Positions 8,580 to 17,604 of a stretch of 64,000 nt of DNA are shown here, piece after piece. The notes under the pieces are model-generated. The model was not told the origin of the DNA and did no database searches. It worked only from the letters and a program-made list of their open reading frames with translations. Source of the DNA: Trinickia symbiotica (GTDB lineage: Bacteria; Pseudomonadota; Gammaproteobacteria; Burkholderiales; Burkholderiaceae); assembly GCF_002934455.1 (NCBI RefSeq), contig NZ_PTIR01000002.1:62001-126000 (forward strand), read 5' to 3'. Numbering within the stretch: the stretch's first letter is position 1; each line of letters opens with the position of its first letter. Position numbers and translations under genes: made by a program.

Positions 8580-9872
8580 CTAGCCCGGCAGAAAAACACC
8601 GATTGCCGCGATGCCCATGGCAAGCGTCGCGAGCCACCCTCCCCACGCGAGAGATCCGCTTACCGCGAATTGGCCCATGATGCGGCGGCTGCGCGCCATC
8701 ATCATGAGGATGACCATGATCGGCACCGCCGTAAGACCATTGATGACGGCGCTCCAGTAAAGCGCCCTGACGGGATCGAAGTGCATGAAAGTGATCGCGA
8801 CACCGCCGACGATCGCGCAGGCAATGACGGCATAGAACTGACGAGCCAGCATCAGATGCAGTGAAAGACTGCTGCGCCAGCGGAAGCTGCCGGCCGCGGC
8901 ATAGGCGGCCGAGCCGGCCAGAACGGGAAGCGCGAGCATTCCCGTGCCGACGATGCCGAGTGCGAAAACGACATAGGCAAAACGCCCGGCAATTGGCTCG
9001 AGCGCCCGTGCGGCGTCCGCGGACGTTTTCACGTCGATGTGATGGAGATGAAGCGTCGCGGCCGCCGTCAGCATGATGAAGAACGCGATGACGTTGGATA
9101 CGCCCATGCCGGTCCACGTATCGAAGCTGATTCTGCGCAGTTGCCTCGGCGCCTGCTGCGGCACCCAGCGCAACGGTCGTTGACCAGTCTTGGAATGCAT
9201 CTCCTCGAGTTCTTGGGACGCCTGCCAGAAGAAAAGATACGGGCTGATGGTGGTGCCGAACACCGCGATGACCGTCGTCAGGTAGTCCGACGTCGGCAAG
9301 ATGCGAGGCAGTGCAATGGCACGCGCGACCTCGCTCCATGGGATCGGCACGATCAGCGCGACAGCGACATACGCGAGCAGCGCCAGCGCCGTTCCTTTAA
9401 GAAAACGTGCATACCGGTCATAAGGAACGAAGATCTGAAGCACGAGCGAGACGCCACCAAGAACGACGACGTAAAGCTGCTCGGGGCCATGCACCAGCAA
9501 TCCGACGGCCGCCCCCATCGCCGACAGATCAGCGGCGATGTTGATGACGTTGGCGGCCATCAACAGCAAGACCGCCCCGTAGAGCAGCCACTTCGGATAG
9601 TGCTCGCGCATGTTGGCCGCGAGGCCCCTTCCCGTTACCCGACCGATACGTGCGCTCACGAGCTGGATCGCCGTCATCAGAGGGTACGTCAGCAGGAGCG
9701 TCCATAGCAGGTCGAACCCGAACTGGGCACCGGCCTGCGAGTAGGTGCCTATCCCGGAAGGGTCGTCGTCCGCTGCGCCCGTTATCAGACCGGGACCAAG
9801 CCGTCGTATCCACGATCGTTCGACGGGATCGCGGACGATGTGCTCGGGCTCCAGAAGCTTGTTCCGATTCAT
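8580..9872 (-). CDS. NRAMP-family membrane transporter with non-canonical metal-site motifs
   Basis: This 430-residue polytopic protein has about eleven helices and the NRAMP N-terminal signature LGPGLITGAADDDPSGIGTY. The canonical DPGN of helix 1 is DPSG (37-40) and the MPH-x of helix 6 is replaced by GTTISPYLFFWQ (around 206-217). This places it in a large bacterial NRAMP-like clade that is not the MntH manganese transporter. Substrate is therefore uncertain; annotation as a divalent-metal transporter would be over-specific. I chose the ATG at 9872 because GGAGGGG precedes it by about 9 nt; a longer frame upstream exists but lacks support. It lies divergent to an MFS transporter gene. Confidence 0.85.
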   Translation of the reverse strand: MNRNKLLEPEHIVRDPVERSWIRRLGPGLITGAADDDPSGIGTYSQAGAQFGFDLLWTLLLTYPLMTAIQLVSARIGRVTGRGLAANMREHYPKWLLYGAVLLLMAANVINIAADLSAMGAAVGLLVHGPEQLYVVVLGGVSLVLQIFVPYDRYARFLKGTALALLAYVAVALIVPIPWSEVARAIALPRILPTSDYLTTVIAVFGTTISPYLFFWQASQELEEMHSKTGQRPLRWVPQQAPRQLRRISFDTWTGMGVSNVIAFFIMLTAAATLHLHHIDVKTSADAARALEPIAGRFAYVVFALGIVGTGMLALPVLAGSAAYAAAGSFRWRSSLSLHLMLARQFYAVIACAIVGGVAITFMHFDPVRALYWSAVINGLTAVPIMVILMMMARSRRIMGQFAVSGSLAWGGWLATLAMGIAAIGVFLPG

Positions 9873-9996
9873 TGGATGGGTCCCCTCCTGGAGATTGCCT
9901 CTGCAATTCCCGGACCTGCCATTCCTGAGTGCGCGAGTACAATGACTTCTGTTCAACGCTCATTGAATTCGGCTGCAGGTTCGACGCAGCTCATCG

Positions 9997-11322
9997 GTGA
10001 AAGCGCCCGAGACTTCAGACGATAATCAATTGACTTCCGAGACCCCAACCACGTCGATCGAAGATCGCGATACTGCCACGCCCCTGACAGATGTGACGGC
10101 CTCCCCTCATTCCCGCACTCACAGCTTCGCGTTGGCCGCGAGCCTCGCGTTGATCGCCTTTTCGCTGCGCACGCCGATTACCAGCGTCGGCCCAATCCTC
10201 CTCGACGCGGTCCGAGCGACCCACCTGAGTCCTGCCGGCGCGAGCATGCTGACTACGCTTCCGTCGCTATGCTTTGGCTTGTTCGGTCCGCTAGCGCCGA
10301 TGCTCTCTCGGCGCGTGGGCAGCGAACGGGCGTTGCTTGCGCTGCTGGTCCTGCTCACCGCCGGTACCGCATTGCGCGTCGTACCTTCCTGGCAGGTGTT
10401 GTATGTCGGCCAGATCGTAGCCTGCTTTTCGATCGGCTTGATGAATGTGCTGATGCCGGGCGTGGTAAAACGCGACTTCCCGCATCACGTGGCACTGATG
10501 ACCGGAATCTATAGCGCCGCAATGTGCGCCGGCGCCGCCTCGGCTGCCGCTGTCACGGCGCCTGCCGCCAATGCTCTGGGACATCTCTTCGGCGGCGACG
10601 GCAACGACAATGCATGGGCGTGGGCGTTGGCGCTCTGGGCGTTGCCAGTTGCATTGGCCGTGCTGATATGGCTCGGACAGCTCCCGCCGGTGGGCACTCG
10701 CGCCGAACGGAGCACGCGGATCGTCCGCGGCTTGTGGAGAAGTCGGCTCGCGTGGCAAGTCACCCTCTTCATGGGATCGCAATCGTCGCTCGCATACATC
10801 GTGTTCGGGTGGCTGGCCACGGTTTTGCGCATGCGCGGAATGAGTGCGGTCGATGCGGGCCTCCTGCTCTCGCTCAGCGTGATCGCTCAGGCCGCGGCAT
10901 CCCTGCTGCTGCCCTTTCTGGTTGCACGCCTTGCGGACCAGCGCGCGATCAATGTCATCGCATTGGCGATGACCGGCGTAAGTCTCGTCGGTTGCTTCTT
11001 TGCGCCGCTATCGACGACATGGGCTTGGGCGCTCTTGCTCGGCGTCGCACAGGGGAGCGCGTTTACGCTCGCCCTCACCGTCATTGGACTGCGATCGCGC
11101 GATTCGCACGTGGCCGCGCAACTCTCGAGCATGGCTCAAGGAATCGGCTATTTGATCGCGTCATGTGGCCCGTTCATCGCCGGATCGTTGCTGCACGCAA
11201 CCGGTTCGCTCGATAGTTTGGCCGCCCTATGTGTCGCGATCTGCGCGCTGTCGGCCTGGTGCGGTTATGCCGCCGGCCGGCGCGATCATGTCGACGTGCG
11301 ACCTGAGGCGACCACGGCCTGA
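9997..11322 (+). CDS. MFS transporter, CynX/NimT-like
   Basis: This 441-residue protein has a roughly 40-residue polar N-terminus and then twelve predicted helices. ALIAFSLRTPITSVGPILLDAV and the following TTLPSLCFGLFGPLAP match the first helices of the CynX/NimT (cyanate/2-nitroimidazole) MFS branch. No soluble domain is present. It starts with GTG; the N-terminal extension is Thr/Asp-rich and unlike transporter sequence, so the true start could be somewhat later. It sits divergent from the NRAMP-like gene and convergent with a cupin gene. It is likely a small-molecule exporter in the inner membrane; substrate unknown. Confidence 0.85.
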   Translation: MKAPETSDDNQLTSETPTTSIEDRDTATPLTDVTASPHSRTHSFALAASLALIAFSLRTPITSVGPILLDAVRATHLSPAGASMLTTLPSLCFGLFGPLAPMLSRRVGSERALLALLVLLTAGTALRVVPSWQVLYVGQIVACFSIGLMNVLMPGVVKRDFPHHVALMTGIYSAAMCAGAASAAAVTAPAANALGHLFGGDGNDNAWAWALALWALPVALAVLIWLGQLPPVGTRAERSTRIVRGLWRSRLAWQVTLFMGSQSSLAYIVFGWLATVLRMRGMSAVDAGLLLSLSVIAQAAASLLLPFLVARLADQRAINVIALAMTGVSLVGCFFAPLSTTWAWALLLGVAQGSAFTLALTVIGLRSRDSHVAAQLSSMAQGIGYLIASCGPFIAGSLLHATGSLDSLAALCVAICALSAWCGYAAGRRDHVDVRPEATTA

Positions 11323-11341
11323 ACGATTACCGCCAAACCGA

Positions 11342-11701
11342 CTACGGTTCGATAGAGTCGAACTGCTGCTCAAGATCATACACAAGCAGAAATGTGCATC
11401 CGGTATCGCTGCGGAATCCGCGATCGATCGTGCCCTTTTCCGCCATGCCGACGAACCCTCCTCGCAACCGCACTCCGTTTCGAATGACCTCACCTTCCAG
11501 TATGTAAAGGAATTCCGGCCCGGTATGAAGATGGTCCGGAAAGACGGCACCGGGCGCGAAGCGAACCATTTGCATCCCGAGCCCGTCCGCTTTTCCGAGG
11601 TTCTTGACTTCGACGCCGTCGGCGAATCTCGACGGCGACCACGGGATGCTGTCAGAATCGCTGATTAGAAAACGGGGCACAAGGGGTTGATCGATCGTCA
11701 T
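11342..11701 (-). CDS. Small single-domain cupin protein
   Basis: This 119-residue protein contains a clear cupin motif: FPDHLHTGPEFLYILEGEV matches G/Px5HxHx3-4Ex6G, with His-x-His, Glu and Gly in place. It therefore probably binds a metal ion in a conserved double-stranded beta-helix, like ChrR-type anti-sigma cupins or small dioxygenase-like cupins. The ATG at 11701 is chosen over an upstream in-frame region because MTIDQPLVPRFL begins the conserved part and an AAGG lies upstream. It is divergent from the PHA-synthase-like gene and convergent with the MFS gene. Function unknown. Confidence 0.8.
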   Translation of the reverse strand: MTIDQPLVPRFLISDSDSIPWSPSRFADGVEVKNLGKADGLGMQMVRFAPGAVFPDHLHTGPEFLYILEGEVIRNGVRLRGGFVGMAEKGTIDRGFRSDTGCTFLLVYDLEQQFDSIEP

Positions 11702-11863
11702 CTTGTTGTACCTTCGGCCGGAACGCGACCCGGTAACACTATCACGCCTTTCCCTATTCGGCGGAGCGCTGGAAGGGCCAAGCCCCGCATCGCGGAGCGC
11801 GCCAGCGCGCAATCGCAGTGGTACGCGACCTACCGCACTGACGTGGTCCGGCCGCGGCCTAGT

Positions 11864-13711
11864 ATGGGCCATGCCCTCAGGGGCACGAAAAATGCGCTCC
11901 TATCTCTCATGAAAGGCATCGAGATCCCTTCGCCGTTCACCCTCCCCGTTCCGATGGCACGCCCGGCCCGAACGGCGGCGAGGCTCGGCTTCGAGGACGG
12001 ATCGCAGCAGGCGTCGTTGGATGCCGCGGCAACGCGGCTCGACCGAGCGGTTTACGCCGCATTCGCCCGCACGTCGGGAGGCGGTTCACCTACCGCGATG
12101 ATGCTCGCATGGCTCGAGTGGCTGCTCCATTTCGCCTGCTCTCCAGGCAAGCAATACTTGCTCGCGAGCGACCTGCTGGCGTACTGGCAATCCTTGCTGA
12201 TGGGGGTGCCGCCCGAACACCATGGCAACGGCGACCCGCGCGTCGACGACCCAGGCTGGAGCCTCTGGCCTTTCAACCTGTTGCGCGACGCGTTCGGCCA
12301 GTTCGACTCGTTCTGGCAACAAGCGACGACCGGCGTGCGCGGTGTTTCACCGCGCAACGAGCAGATCATGCAGTTCGCCGCGCGGCAATTCACGGACATG
12401 CTCTCGCCTTCCAATTGCTGGTGGCTCAATCCGCAGGTGCTGCGCGCAATCACGGAAACGGGGGGACGCAACTTTGCGGACGGTGCGTGCAACTGGCTCG
12501 AAGACCAGGAGGATCTGCTCGAAGGCCGCGTGCCCGGTAGTTCCAGTCGCCGGTTTGCCCCCAACCAACTCGGGCATATCGTGGCCGCCACGCCGGGCAA
12601 GGTCGTCTATCGCAATCAGCTGATCGAATTGATCCAGTACGAGCCGCAAACACCGACCGTATGGCGCGAGCCCGTTCTCATCGTGCCTTCGTGGATCCTC
12701 AAGTACTACGTGCTCGATCTGTCGCCGCACAATTCGCTCGTCCGCTACCTCGTCGAGCGAGGGCACACGGTCTTCATGGTTTCCTGGCGCAATCCTCGTG
12801 GTGAAGCGCGGGATCTCGGGCTGATCGATTACCTCGAGCAAGGGCTCTACGAGGCGCTCGCGCAGGTGCGTCGCATAGCGAATGGGCCGGTGCATGCGGC
12901 CGGCTATTGCCTTGGCGGCACGCTGCTGGCACTCGCGGCCGCTGCGCATGCGCGGACGCGCCGCGGGGATGCGCCTGAGCTGAAGACGATCACGCTGCTC
13001 GCTGCTCAGACGGATTTCAGCGAGCCGGGCGAATTGGGTCTCTTCATCGACGCGAGCAGGCTCGCGTATCTCGAGGCGCTCATGTGGGAGCAGGGTTATC
13101 TGGACGGAGAGCAGATGGCGGCGGCCTTTCAAATGCTGCGCTCTCACGATCTGGTCTGGTCGCGCCTCGTGCGCGAGTACCTGCTCGGCACGCGCACCCA
13201 GCCTTCCGATTTGATGGCCTGGAGCGCGGACACGACGCGATTGCCGTACCGCCTACATCTCGAAACGCTGACGCACTTCTATCTGCACAACGACCTTGCC
13301 GAAGGCAGATACTGCGTGCACGGAAAACCCATACACCTGGGTGCGTTGAACATGCCGATGTTCGTGGTCGGCACCGAGCGCGACCATGTCTCGCCGTGGC
13401 GCTCTGTGTTCAAGCTTCACTTGTTGACTCATACCGAGATCGGCTTCGTGCTCGCGTCCGGCGGTCACAATGCCGGTATCGTGTCCGAGCCTGGCCGTGC
13501 GCGGCGTTTCCGCTTCCGGATCAGGCACAAGGGCGAGCATTACATCGGGCCGGCCGAGTGGTTCGACGTGGCGCCGGTCGAGCAAGGGTCATGGTGGCCG
13601 TGCTGGCAGCAATGGCTTGCGGACCGCTCTGACGGTCAGATCGCCCCGCCGCGCATCGGGGCCGGCGCCGTTTTATGCGATGCGCCAGGGACCTACGTGC
13701 TCGAAAGCTGA
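11864..13711 (+). CDS. PHA-synthase-family alpha/beta hydrolase (PhaC-like)
   Basis: This protein has about 615 residues. The lipase-like box GYCLGG places the nucleophile Cys at about residue 349. Asp507 (GTERDHV) and His535 (GGHNAG) complete a Cys-Asp-His triad as in polyhydroxyalkanoate synthases. VPSWILKYYVLDLSPHNSLVRYL and FMVSWRNP are conserved PhaC blocks. The N-terminal WQQ and NPQVL segments also match class I-like synthases. Burkholderiaceae commonly carry such a second, divergent PhaC apart from the phaCAB operon. No phaA, phaB, phasin or phaR gene lies beside it. Start is uncertain: ATG 11864 or 11909, both without a clear Shine-Dalgarno; a longer frame to 11687 would overlap the divergent cupin gene. 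Confidence 0.85.
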   Translation: MGHALRGTKNALLSLMKGIEIPSPFTLPVPMARPARTAARLGFEDGSQQASLDAAATRLDRAVYAAFARTSGGGSPTAMMLAWLEWLLHFACSPGKQYLLASDLLAYWQSLLMGVPPEHHGNGDPRVDDPGWSLWPFNLLRDAFGQFDSFWQQATTGVRGVSPRNEQIMQFAARQFTDMLSPSNCWWLNPQVLRAITETGGRNFADGACNWLEDQEDLLEGRVPGSSSRRFAPNQLGHIVAATPGKVVYRNQLIELIQYEPQTPTVWREPVLIVPSWILKYYVLDLSPHNSLVRYLVERGHTVFMVSWRNPRGEARDLGLIDYLEQGLYEALAQVRRIANGPVHAAGYCLGGTLLALAAAAHARTRRGDAPELKTITLLAAQTDFSEPGELGLFIDASRLAYLEALMWEQGYLDGEQMAAAFQMLRSHDLVWSRLVREYLLGTRTQPSDLMAWSADTTRLPYRLHLETLTHFYLHNDLAEGRYCVHGKPIHLGALNMPMFVVGTERDHVSPWRSVFKLHLLTHTEIGFVLASGGHNAGIVSEPGRARRFRFRIRHKGEHYIGPAEWFDVAPVEQGSWWPCWQQWLADRSDGQIAPPRIGAGAVLCDAPGTYVLES

Positions 13712-13733
13712 AGGTTGGCGCCCCGCCCCCCAT

Positions 13734-13925
13734 TCATAAAACAAAATCCGCCGTGGGATCACTGAAATCGCCGCTTAGATCGGCGAAACAGGTCGCACAG
13801 CAAACAACGGCAAATTTCGGCCAGTGATTCACACGCTCTTGGACGTCTTCCTTCAGTTCGCCGCATTCATCGCAGCGATCGAAAACACGGACCTCGAGCG
13901 GGCGGGAATGCCACTGCTGCTTCAT
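13734..13925 (-). CDS. Small zinc-ribbon-like hypothetical protein
   Basis: This 63-residue protein has four cysteines in a ribbon-like arrangement: CDECG near residue 18 and VCCATC near residue 41. They are separated by a charged helix-like stretch (ELKEDVQERVNHWPKFA). This suggests a structural zinc site. It starts one nucleotide after the stop codon of the preceding 40-residue ORF (TGACATG), so the two are probably translated together. The coding end lies close to the convergent PHA-synthase-like gene. No function can be assigned from sequence; similar small Zn-ribbon proteins are common in Burkholderia genomes. Confidence 0.65.
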   Translation of the reverse strand: MKQQWHSRPLEVRVFDRCDECGELKEDVQERVNHWPKFAVVCCATCFADLSGDFSDPTADFVL

Positions 13926-13926
13926 G

Positions 13927-14049
13927 TCAGCAGCCCTCACGCTGGTCCTTGATGCCCGCTGCAATGATGTTCGCCGCGATCTTTCTCAGTTCCGCGGAGT
14001 TCGGGTCATCCCGGCGCAGTTCGACCAGATCTCTTGCGTTCGTGCTCAT
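13927..14049 (-). CDS. 40-residue hypothetical protein coupled to the zinc-ribbon gene
   Basis: This ORF encodes MSTNARDLVELRRDDP followed by NSAELRKIAANIIAAGIK. It is a compact amphipathic, probably helical protein. A GGGGGAGACG Shine-Dalgarno precedes the ATG. The stop codon is one nucleotide before the ATG of the 63-residue zinc-ribbon gene, so a two-gene unit is likely. It is below usual ORF size limits and is reported because of the good ribosome-binding site and the coupling. No family recognised. Confidence 0.6.
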   Translation of the reverse strand: MSTNARDLVELRRDDPNSAELRKIAANIIAAGIKDQREGC

Positions 14050-14168
14050 CGTCTCCCCCGTTTAATAGTCACGCAATGAAGTACCGCGATGGGAGCAAGA
14101 TAGTCCGACTGTTGAGAGAAAGCGATTCTACGAACGGTCGCCGCGAGACCTCCATCTGCATACCGCAC

Positions 14169-16301
14169 TCATACGTCCGTATAGGGAACCGACGCGCTGA
14201 CTTGCGATGTGCTGCTTCGATGGATCGGTACGGTGAACTGAAACACGGCTCCACGTGGAGCGTTCGGGCTCGCCCAAAGCCGTCCCCCGTGCGCTTCGAC
14301 GATCGAGCGGCAGATCGACAGACCGATCCCCAACCCTCCTGCCTTTGACGTGCAGAACGGCTCGAACAACCGCTCGGGGTTGTCGATCGCGAGCCCTGGG
14401 CCGGAATCGGACACTGAGATGAGGACGCCGCCGGAGTCGTCCGTTCCGGTGCTGATGACCATGTCTCGCGGGCCATCGTCGATCTCGCTCATGGCCTCGA
14501 CCGCGTTGATGATCAGATTCATCAATACCTGTTGCAGCTCGACTCGATCCCCTTCGATGGGCGGCAAGTTCTCCGCCAGCTGCAACCGCGTAGAGACGCG
14601 ATGCTTGACGACCTCGCCACGCGTGAGCGCGATGACTTCGCCAATTGCGTCATTGATTTGCAGACGTTCCTTCGACGGAGGCGCGTTCTTGACGAGGCCA
14701 TGAATGCGGTTCATGACTTCGCTGGCGCGCTTCGCATCCTTGAAGATCCGCTCGAACGCATGGCGCGCTTCCGCGAGATTCGGCGGGTGCGCGCCCAGCC
14801 ACAGCCGCCCGGCCTGAGCATTCGCGCCGACCGCCGCGATGGGTTGCTTGATTTCATGGCTGATCGAGGCCGCGAGTTGCCCCAAGGTCGTCACGCGGTT
14901 CGCGTGTGCGAGTGCCGTCTGTGCTTCCCGATAGCGCCGCTCGCTTTCGCGCAGTTCCGCTGCCGCACGCTTTTGCGCGGTGATGTCGCGAGAGATGCCG
15001 AGCAGGAATTGCGGCTCACCGTGCAAATCGAGGATCGGAATCTTCATCGTGTGCACCCAGCGCGGCCCGTGGCGAGTATGAACCGACTCCTCCGGCACGT
15101 CGACCATCTGCCGCGACTCGAGGACGGCCCGGTCTTTCATCGCGAAGAAATCGGCCTCGTCCGCCGGAAACAGATCGTGGGCGGACTTCCCGATGAGCTC
15201 CTCGCGGCGGTAGCCCAGCAGTTCCTCGCCCGCCTTGTTGAAGCGCACGAAGCACAACGTCGCCGCGTCTTTGACGAAAACGGTATCGGGGATGTTTTCG
15301 ATGATGCTGTCCAGGAAGTGCTCGCTCGCGCGCACAGCTTCCTCCGCGTGCTGGCGTTCGACGATCTCCGCCTTCAGATCGGCCAGTGCCGCGCTGAGCT
15401 CGGCGGTGCGTTGTGCGACGCGCGCCTCCAGCTCAGCATTGAGCTCCTTCAGCGCGGCCTCCGCTTGCTTGCGTTGGCGCCGGTCCTCGAGAAACTGCTC
15501 GACTGCGCGCGCCATGTCGGCAAGCTCGTCGCTGCCGCGCACCGGAACGCCGGCTCCCGAGCTGTCGGTGTCCCCGTGCAGCAGCGCGTGACTGACTCGG
15601 CGCAGCCGTGTCACGACATGTCGTCCAAAAAATACATGCGCGATCAGCCATGCGAGCAGCAGGCTTACCGCGACTTCACCGATGACCCAACGGCGCGTGC
15701 GGTCCGAATGCTCGGCCAGGTCCTGGACTGCTTCGCGGTAGGCGCGCGTGAAATAGTCCGATTGTTTTCGTGCAGCAGCGGACAACGCGTCGGCCTGGCG
15801 GCGCAGATCGTCGTCGAGGCCGGCCAATGGCGCGTCAGCCCGCGCCGAGCGGGCGGACGCCGTCGCGCCTTGCGTGCCCAGCGCGGTCTCGCGCAACTGT
15901 GCCTCGATGTTGATCGTGGTGCGGAAGTGCTGACTCGACCGATGCAACGCAAGCGCGTCCATACCGATGCCGTCGCTCGTCGTCGCGGAGGCCAGACGAT
16001 CGACCAGGCGATCGAACGATGTGAGCTCGTCCATGATTGTGCGATGCGTCTCGCGCAGGGCGTCGACCGTATCGTTGCCGGCCAATTCAAACGTCAAACG
16101 TTCGATCTTGAGCGTATGCTGCGTCAGGTCATGGGCATCTTCCTGGAGCGCCAACCGCTCCTCGGCCAACTGGCGCAGTGTGTAAGACGAGCCGGTCAAC
16201 GAGTAAATGGTCGTGGCCCCCACCGCCACGACCAATGCGGCCAGGCAGGAAACCACGAGCGCGAATTGCGCGGTGAGCGATTGAGGGAGCGGTAGCTTCA
16301 C
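14169..16301 (-). CDS. Membrane PAS sensor histidine kinase coupled to a periplasmic binding protein
   Basis: This 710-residue protein has transmembrane helices at about 13-36 and 185-206 enclosing a helical periplasmic domain of about 150 residues. A HAMP-like segment, a coiled coil (LNAELEARVAQRTAELS), and a PAS domain (HFLDSIIENIPDTVFVKDA) follow. The kinase core has H-box SHEIKQP with His482, N-box NLIINAVEAM, G1 DSGPGL and G2 GLGIGLS. The organisation resembles FixL/DctB-type kinases. Its GTG start overlaps the stop of the upstream binding-protein gene by 4 nt (GTGA). The binding protein is therefore the likely input to the periplasmic domain. No response regulator gene is adjacent. Confidence 0.9.
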   Translation of the reverse strand: MKLPLPQSLTAQFALVVSCLAALVVAVGATTIYSLTGSSYTLRQLAEERLALQEDAHDLTQHTLKIERLTFELAGNDTVDALRETHRTIMDELTSFDRLVDRLASATTSDGIGMDALALHRSSQHFRTTINIEAQLRETALGTQGATASARSARADAPLAGLDDDLRRQADALSAAARKQSDYFTRAYREAVQDLAEHSDRTRRWVIGEVAVSLLLAWLIAHVFFGRHVVTRLRRVSHALLHGDTDSSGAGVPVRGSDELADMARAVEQFLEDRRQRKQAEAALKELNAELEARVAQRTAELSAALADLKAEIVERQHAEEAVRASEHFLDSIIENIPDTVFVKDAATLCFVRFNKAGEELLGYRREELIGKSAHDLFPADEADFFAMKDRAVLESRQMVDVPEESVHTRHGPRWVHTMKIPILDLHGEPQFLLGISRDITAQKRAAAELRESERRYREAQTALAHANRVTTLGQLAASISHEIKQPIAAVGANAQAGRLWLGAHPPNLAEARHAFERIFKDAKRASEVMNRIHGLVKNAPPSKERLQINDAIGEVIALTRGEVVKHRVSTRLQLAENLPPIEGDRVELQQVLMNLIINAVEAMSEIDDGPRDMVISTGTDDSGGVLISVSDSGPGLAIDNPERLFEPFCTSKAGGLGIGLSICRSIVEAHGGRLWASPNAPRGAVFQFTVPIHRSSTSQVSASVPYTDV

Positions 16302-17452
16302 GGGCGTTGCCAGATGTGGCGATAGATATCGCGGTATCCGTTGTCGGGGTCGTAGACGAGGCGATCGCCGCCGTCGGCAGTGACATTGCCCGCCGTCACG
16401 AGATGCACGGGAAACACATAACCGGTAACGCCTTCCCCGGCAAGGAGCCTGTTCATCTCGTCGACGAGCTGCCAGCCGTGCAGATTCAGCGGTTCGGCCA
16501 CCGTGCCCGTCTGAAACGTACCCGTCCGGATGCGCAGGAATGCGGACTCGCTGCCGTCGCCGGCCGAGAGCATCGACAGCGCGGAGTTCGGGAGTCCTGC
16601 CTGCGTGAGGACCGGGGCTGCGTAGTCGAAATAGATGTCGTTGATTGCCAGCGCGTACGACCAGCGTTTGCCATAGTCCTTGAGCAATGCACGAGTCGTG
16701 TCCGGCATCAGCTCCCCGGCGCGCGAGATCGCAACGTCGCGCACTTCGAGCAGCTTGCAGCCGCTGCACGCGCGCACGACGGCGGCCATTGCATTGGCCT
16801 TGCTTTGGGCCACCTGAAAATTCGTATCGGTGAAGACGACGACTCCCGCGTTTCCGTGCGACTGGACGATGGCTGCCAGCGCGGTGACACGGGCAACCTC
16901 GAGCGGGTCTGTCGAGACATTCATCGCCACCGGCGTGCCTGGTACCGGTCCAGCCTTCGCCGCGACGTGCCAGCCGACGATCGGGAGGTGTCGTTCGGCG
17001 AACGGTTGCAGCCCGGGCAGCAGCGCACGCGCATCGCCGCCGACGATGATGAGACCGTCCGGACGACTTGCCAGCGCGTTCTCAAGCATTTTCAGCCGCA
17101 GATCCGGCATACCGCCAGCATCGAATATCTTGACGCTCCAGCCGATGACCTTCGCGGCCTCGAGCACGCCGTCGACGACCCCGAGGATGCCCCCGTTGCG
17201 CAAATCCTCGGCGACGACGGCGATGTGTTTCCCAGGTTGAGCGCGCGGCCCGGTGCGTGGCCCGTCCCAGGGCGCCGCGGGCCGCGACGCGGCATCGACG
17301 ACTCGCTCGGCTTCGGCCAGAAATTTATTCGTCGCGCTGCCCGACGCGCCTGGCGCTGCAGTCGACAAAGCCTGCGCCGTTGCAATCGCCGGCAAACATA
17401 CGAGCGTCCATGCCAGAAGCAAGCCCTTGATGCTTTTGCCCAGCGTTCTCAT
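16298..17452 (-). CDS. Periplasmic sugar-type substrate-binding protein (LacI/PBP1 fold)
   Basis: This 384-residue protein has a signal peptide (MRTLGKSIKGLLLAWTLV, cleavage near ATA-QA at about 25). The mature part follows the periplasmic-binding-protein type 1 pattern: KHIAVVAEDLRNGGILGVVDGV, then RPDGLIIVGGDAR, VVVFTDTNF and YALAINDIYFDY. No ABC ATPase or permease gene is next to it; instead the downstream histidine kinase overlaps it by 4 nt. This is the arrangement of receptor-type binding proteins (LuxP-LuxQ, ChvE-VirA-like) that present a ligand to a membrane kinase. I chose ATG 17452 because the signal peptide begins there. Confidence 0.85.
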   Translation of the reverse strand: MRTLGKSIKGLLLAWTLVCLPAIATAQALSTAAPGASGSATNKFLAEAERVVDAASRPAAPWDGPRTGPRAQPGKHIAVVAEDLRNGGILGVVDGVLEAAKVIGWSVKIFDAGGMPDLRLKMLENALASRPDGLIIVGGDARALLPGLQPFAERHLPIVGWHVAAKAGPVPGTPVAMNVSTDPLEVARVTALAAIVQSHGNAGVVVFTDTNFQVAQSKANAMAAVVRACSGCKLLEVRDVAISRAGELMPDTTRALLKDYGKRWSYALAINDIYFDYAAPVLTQAGLPNSALSMLSAGDGSESAFLRIRTGTFQTGTVAEPLNLHGWQLVDEMNRLLAGEGVTGYVFPVHLVTAGNVTADGGDRLVYDPDNGYRDIYRHIWQRP

Positions 17453-17604
17453 CGGGATAGATCGGCCATTGAAAACGGATCCATATGGCGCTTTGGGGGT
17501 GAACTTGTGAACACAAGATAGTAGCCTAACGCCCACGTTTCATTGGCCCGTCATGAGGGGGAATAACCCTGAGCATCCGCCAGATCCTTAAAGTGCGGCA
17601 CTCA

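Noticed and set aside
9873-9996. Manganese riboswitch or MntR box for the NRAMP-like gene
   Set aside because: The upstream region is GC-rich and shows no matching motif; the protein itself lacks canonical Mn site residues.
16307-17521. Long plus-strand ORF opposite the binding-protein gene
   Set aside because: Shadow of the real gene in high-GC DNA; no start signal and no recognisable domain.
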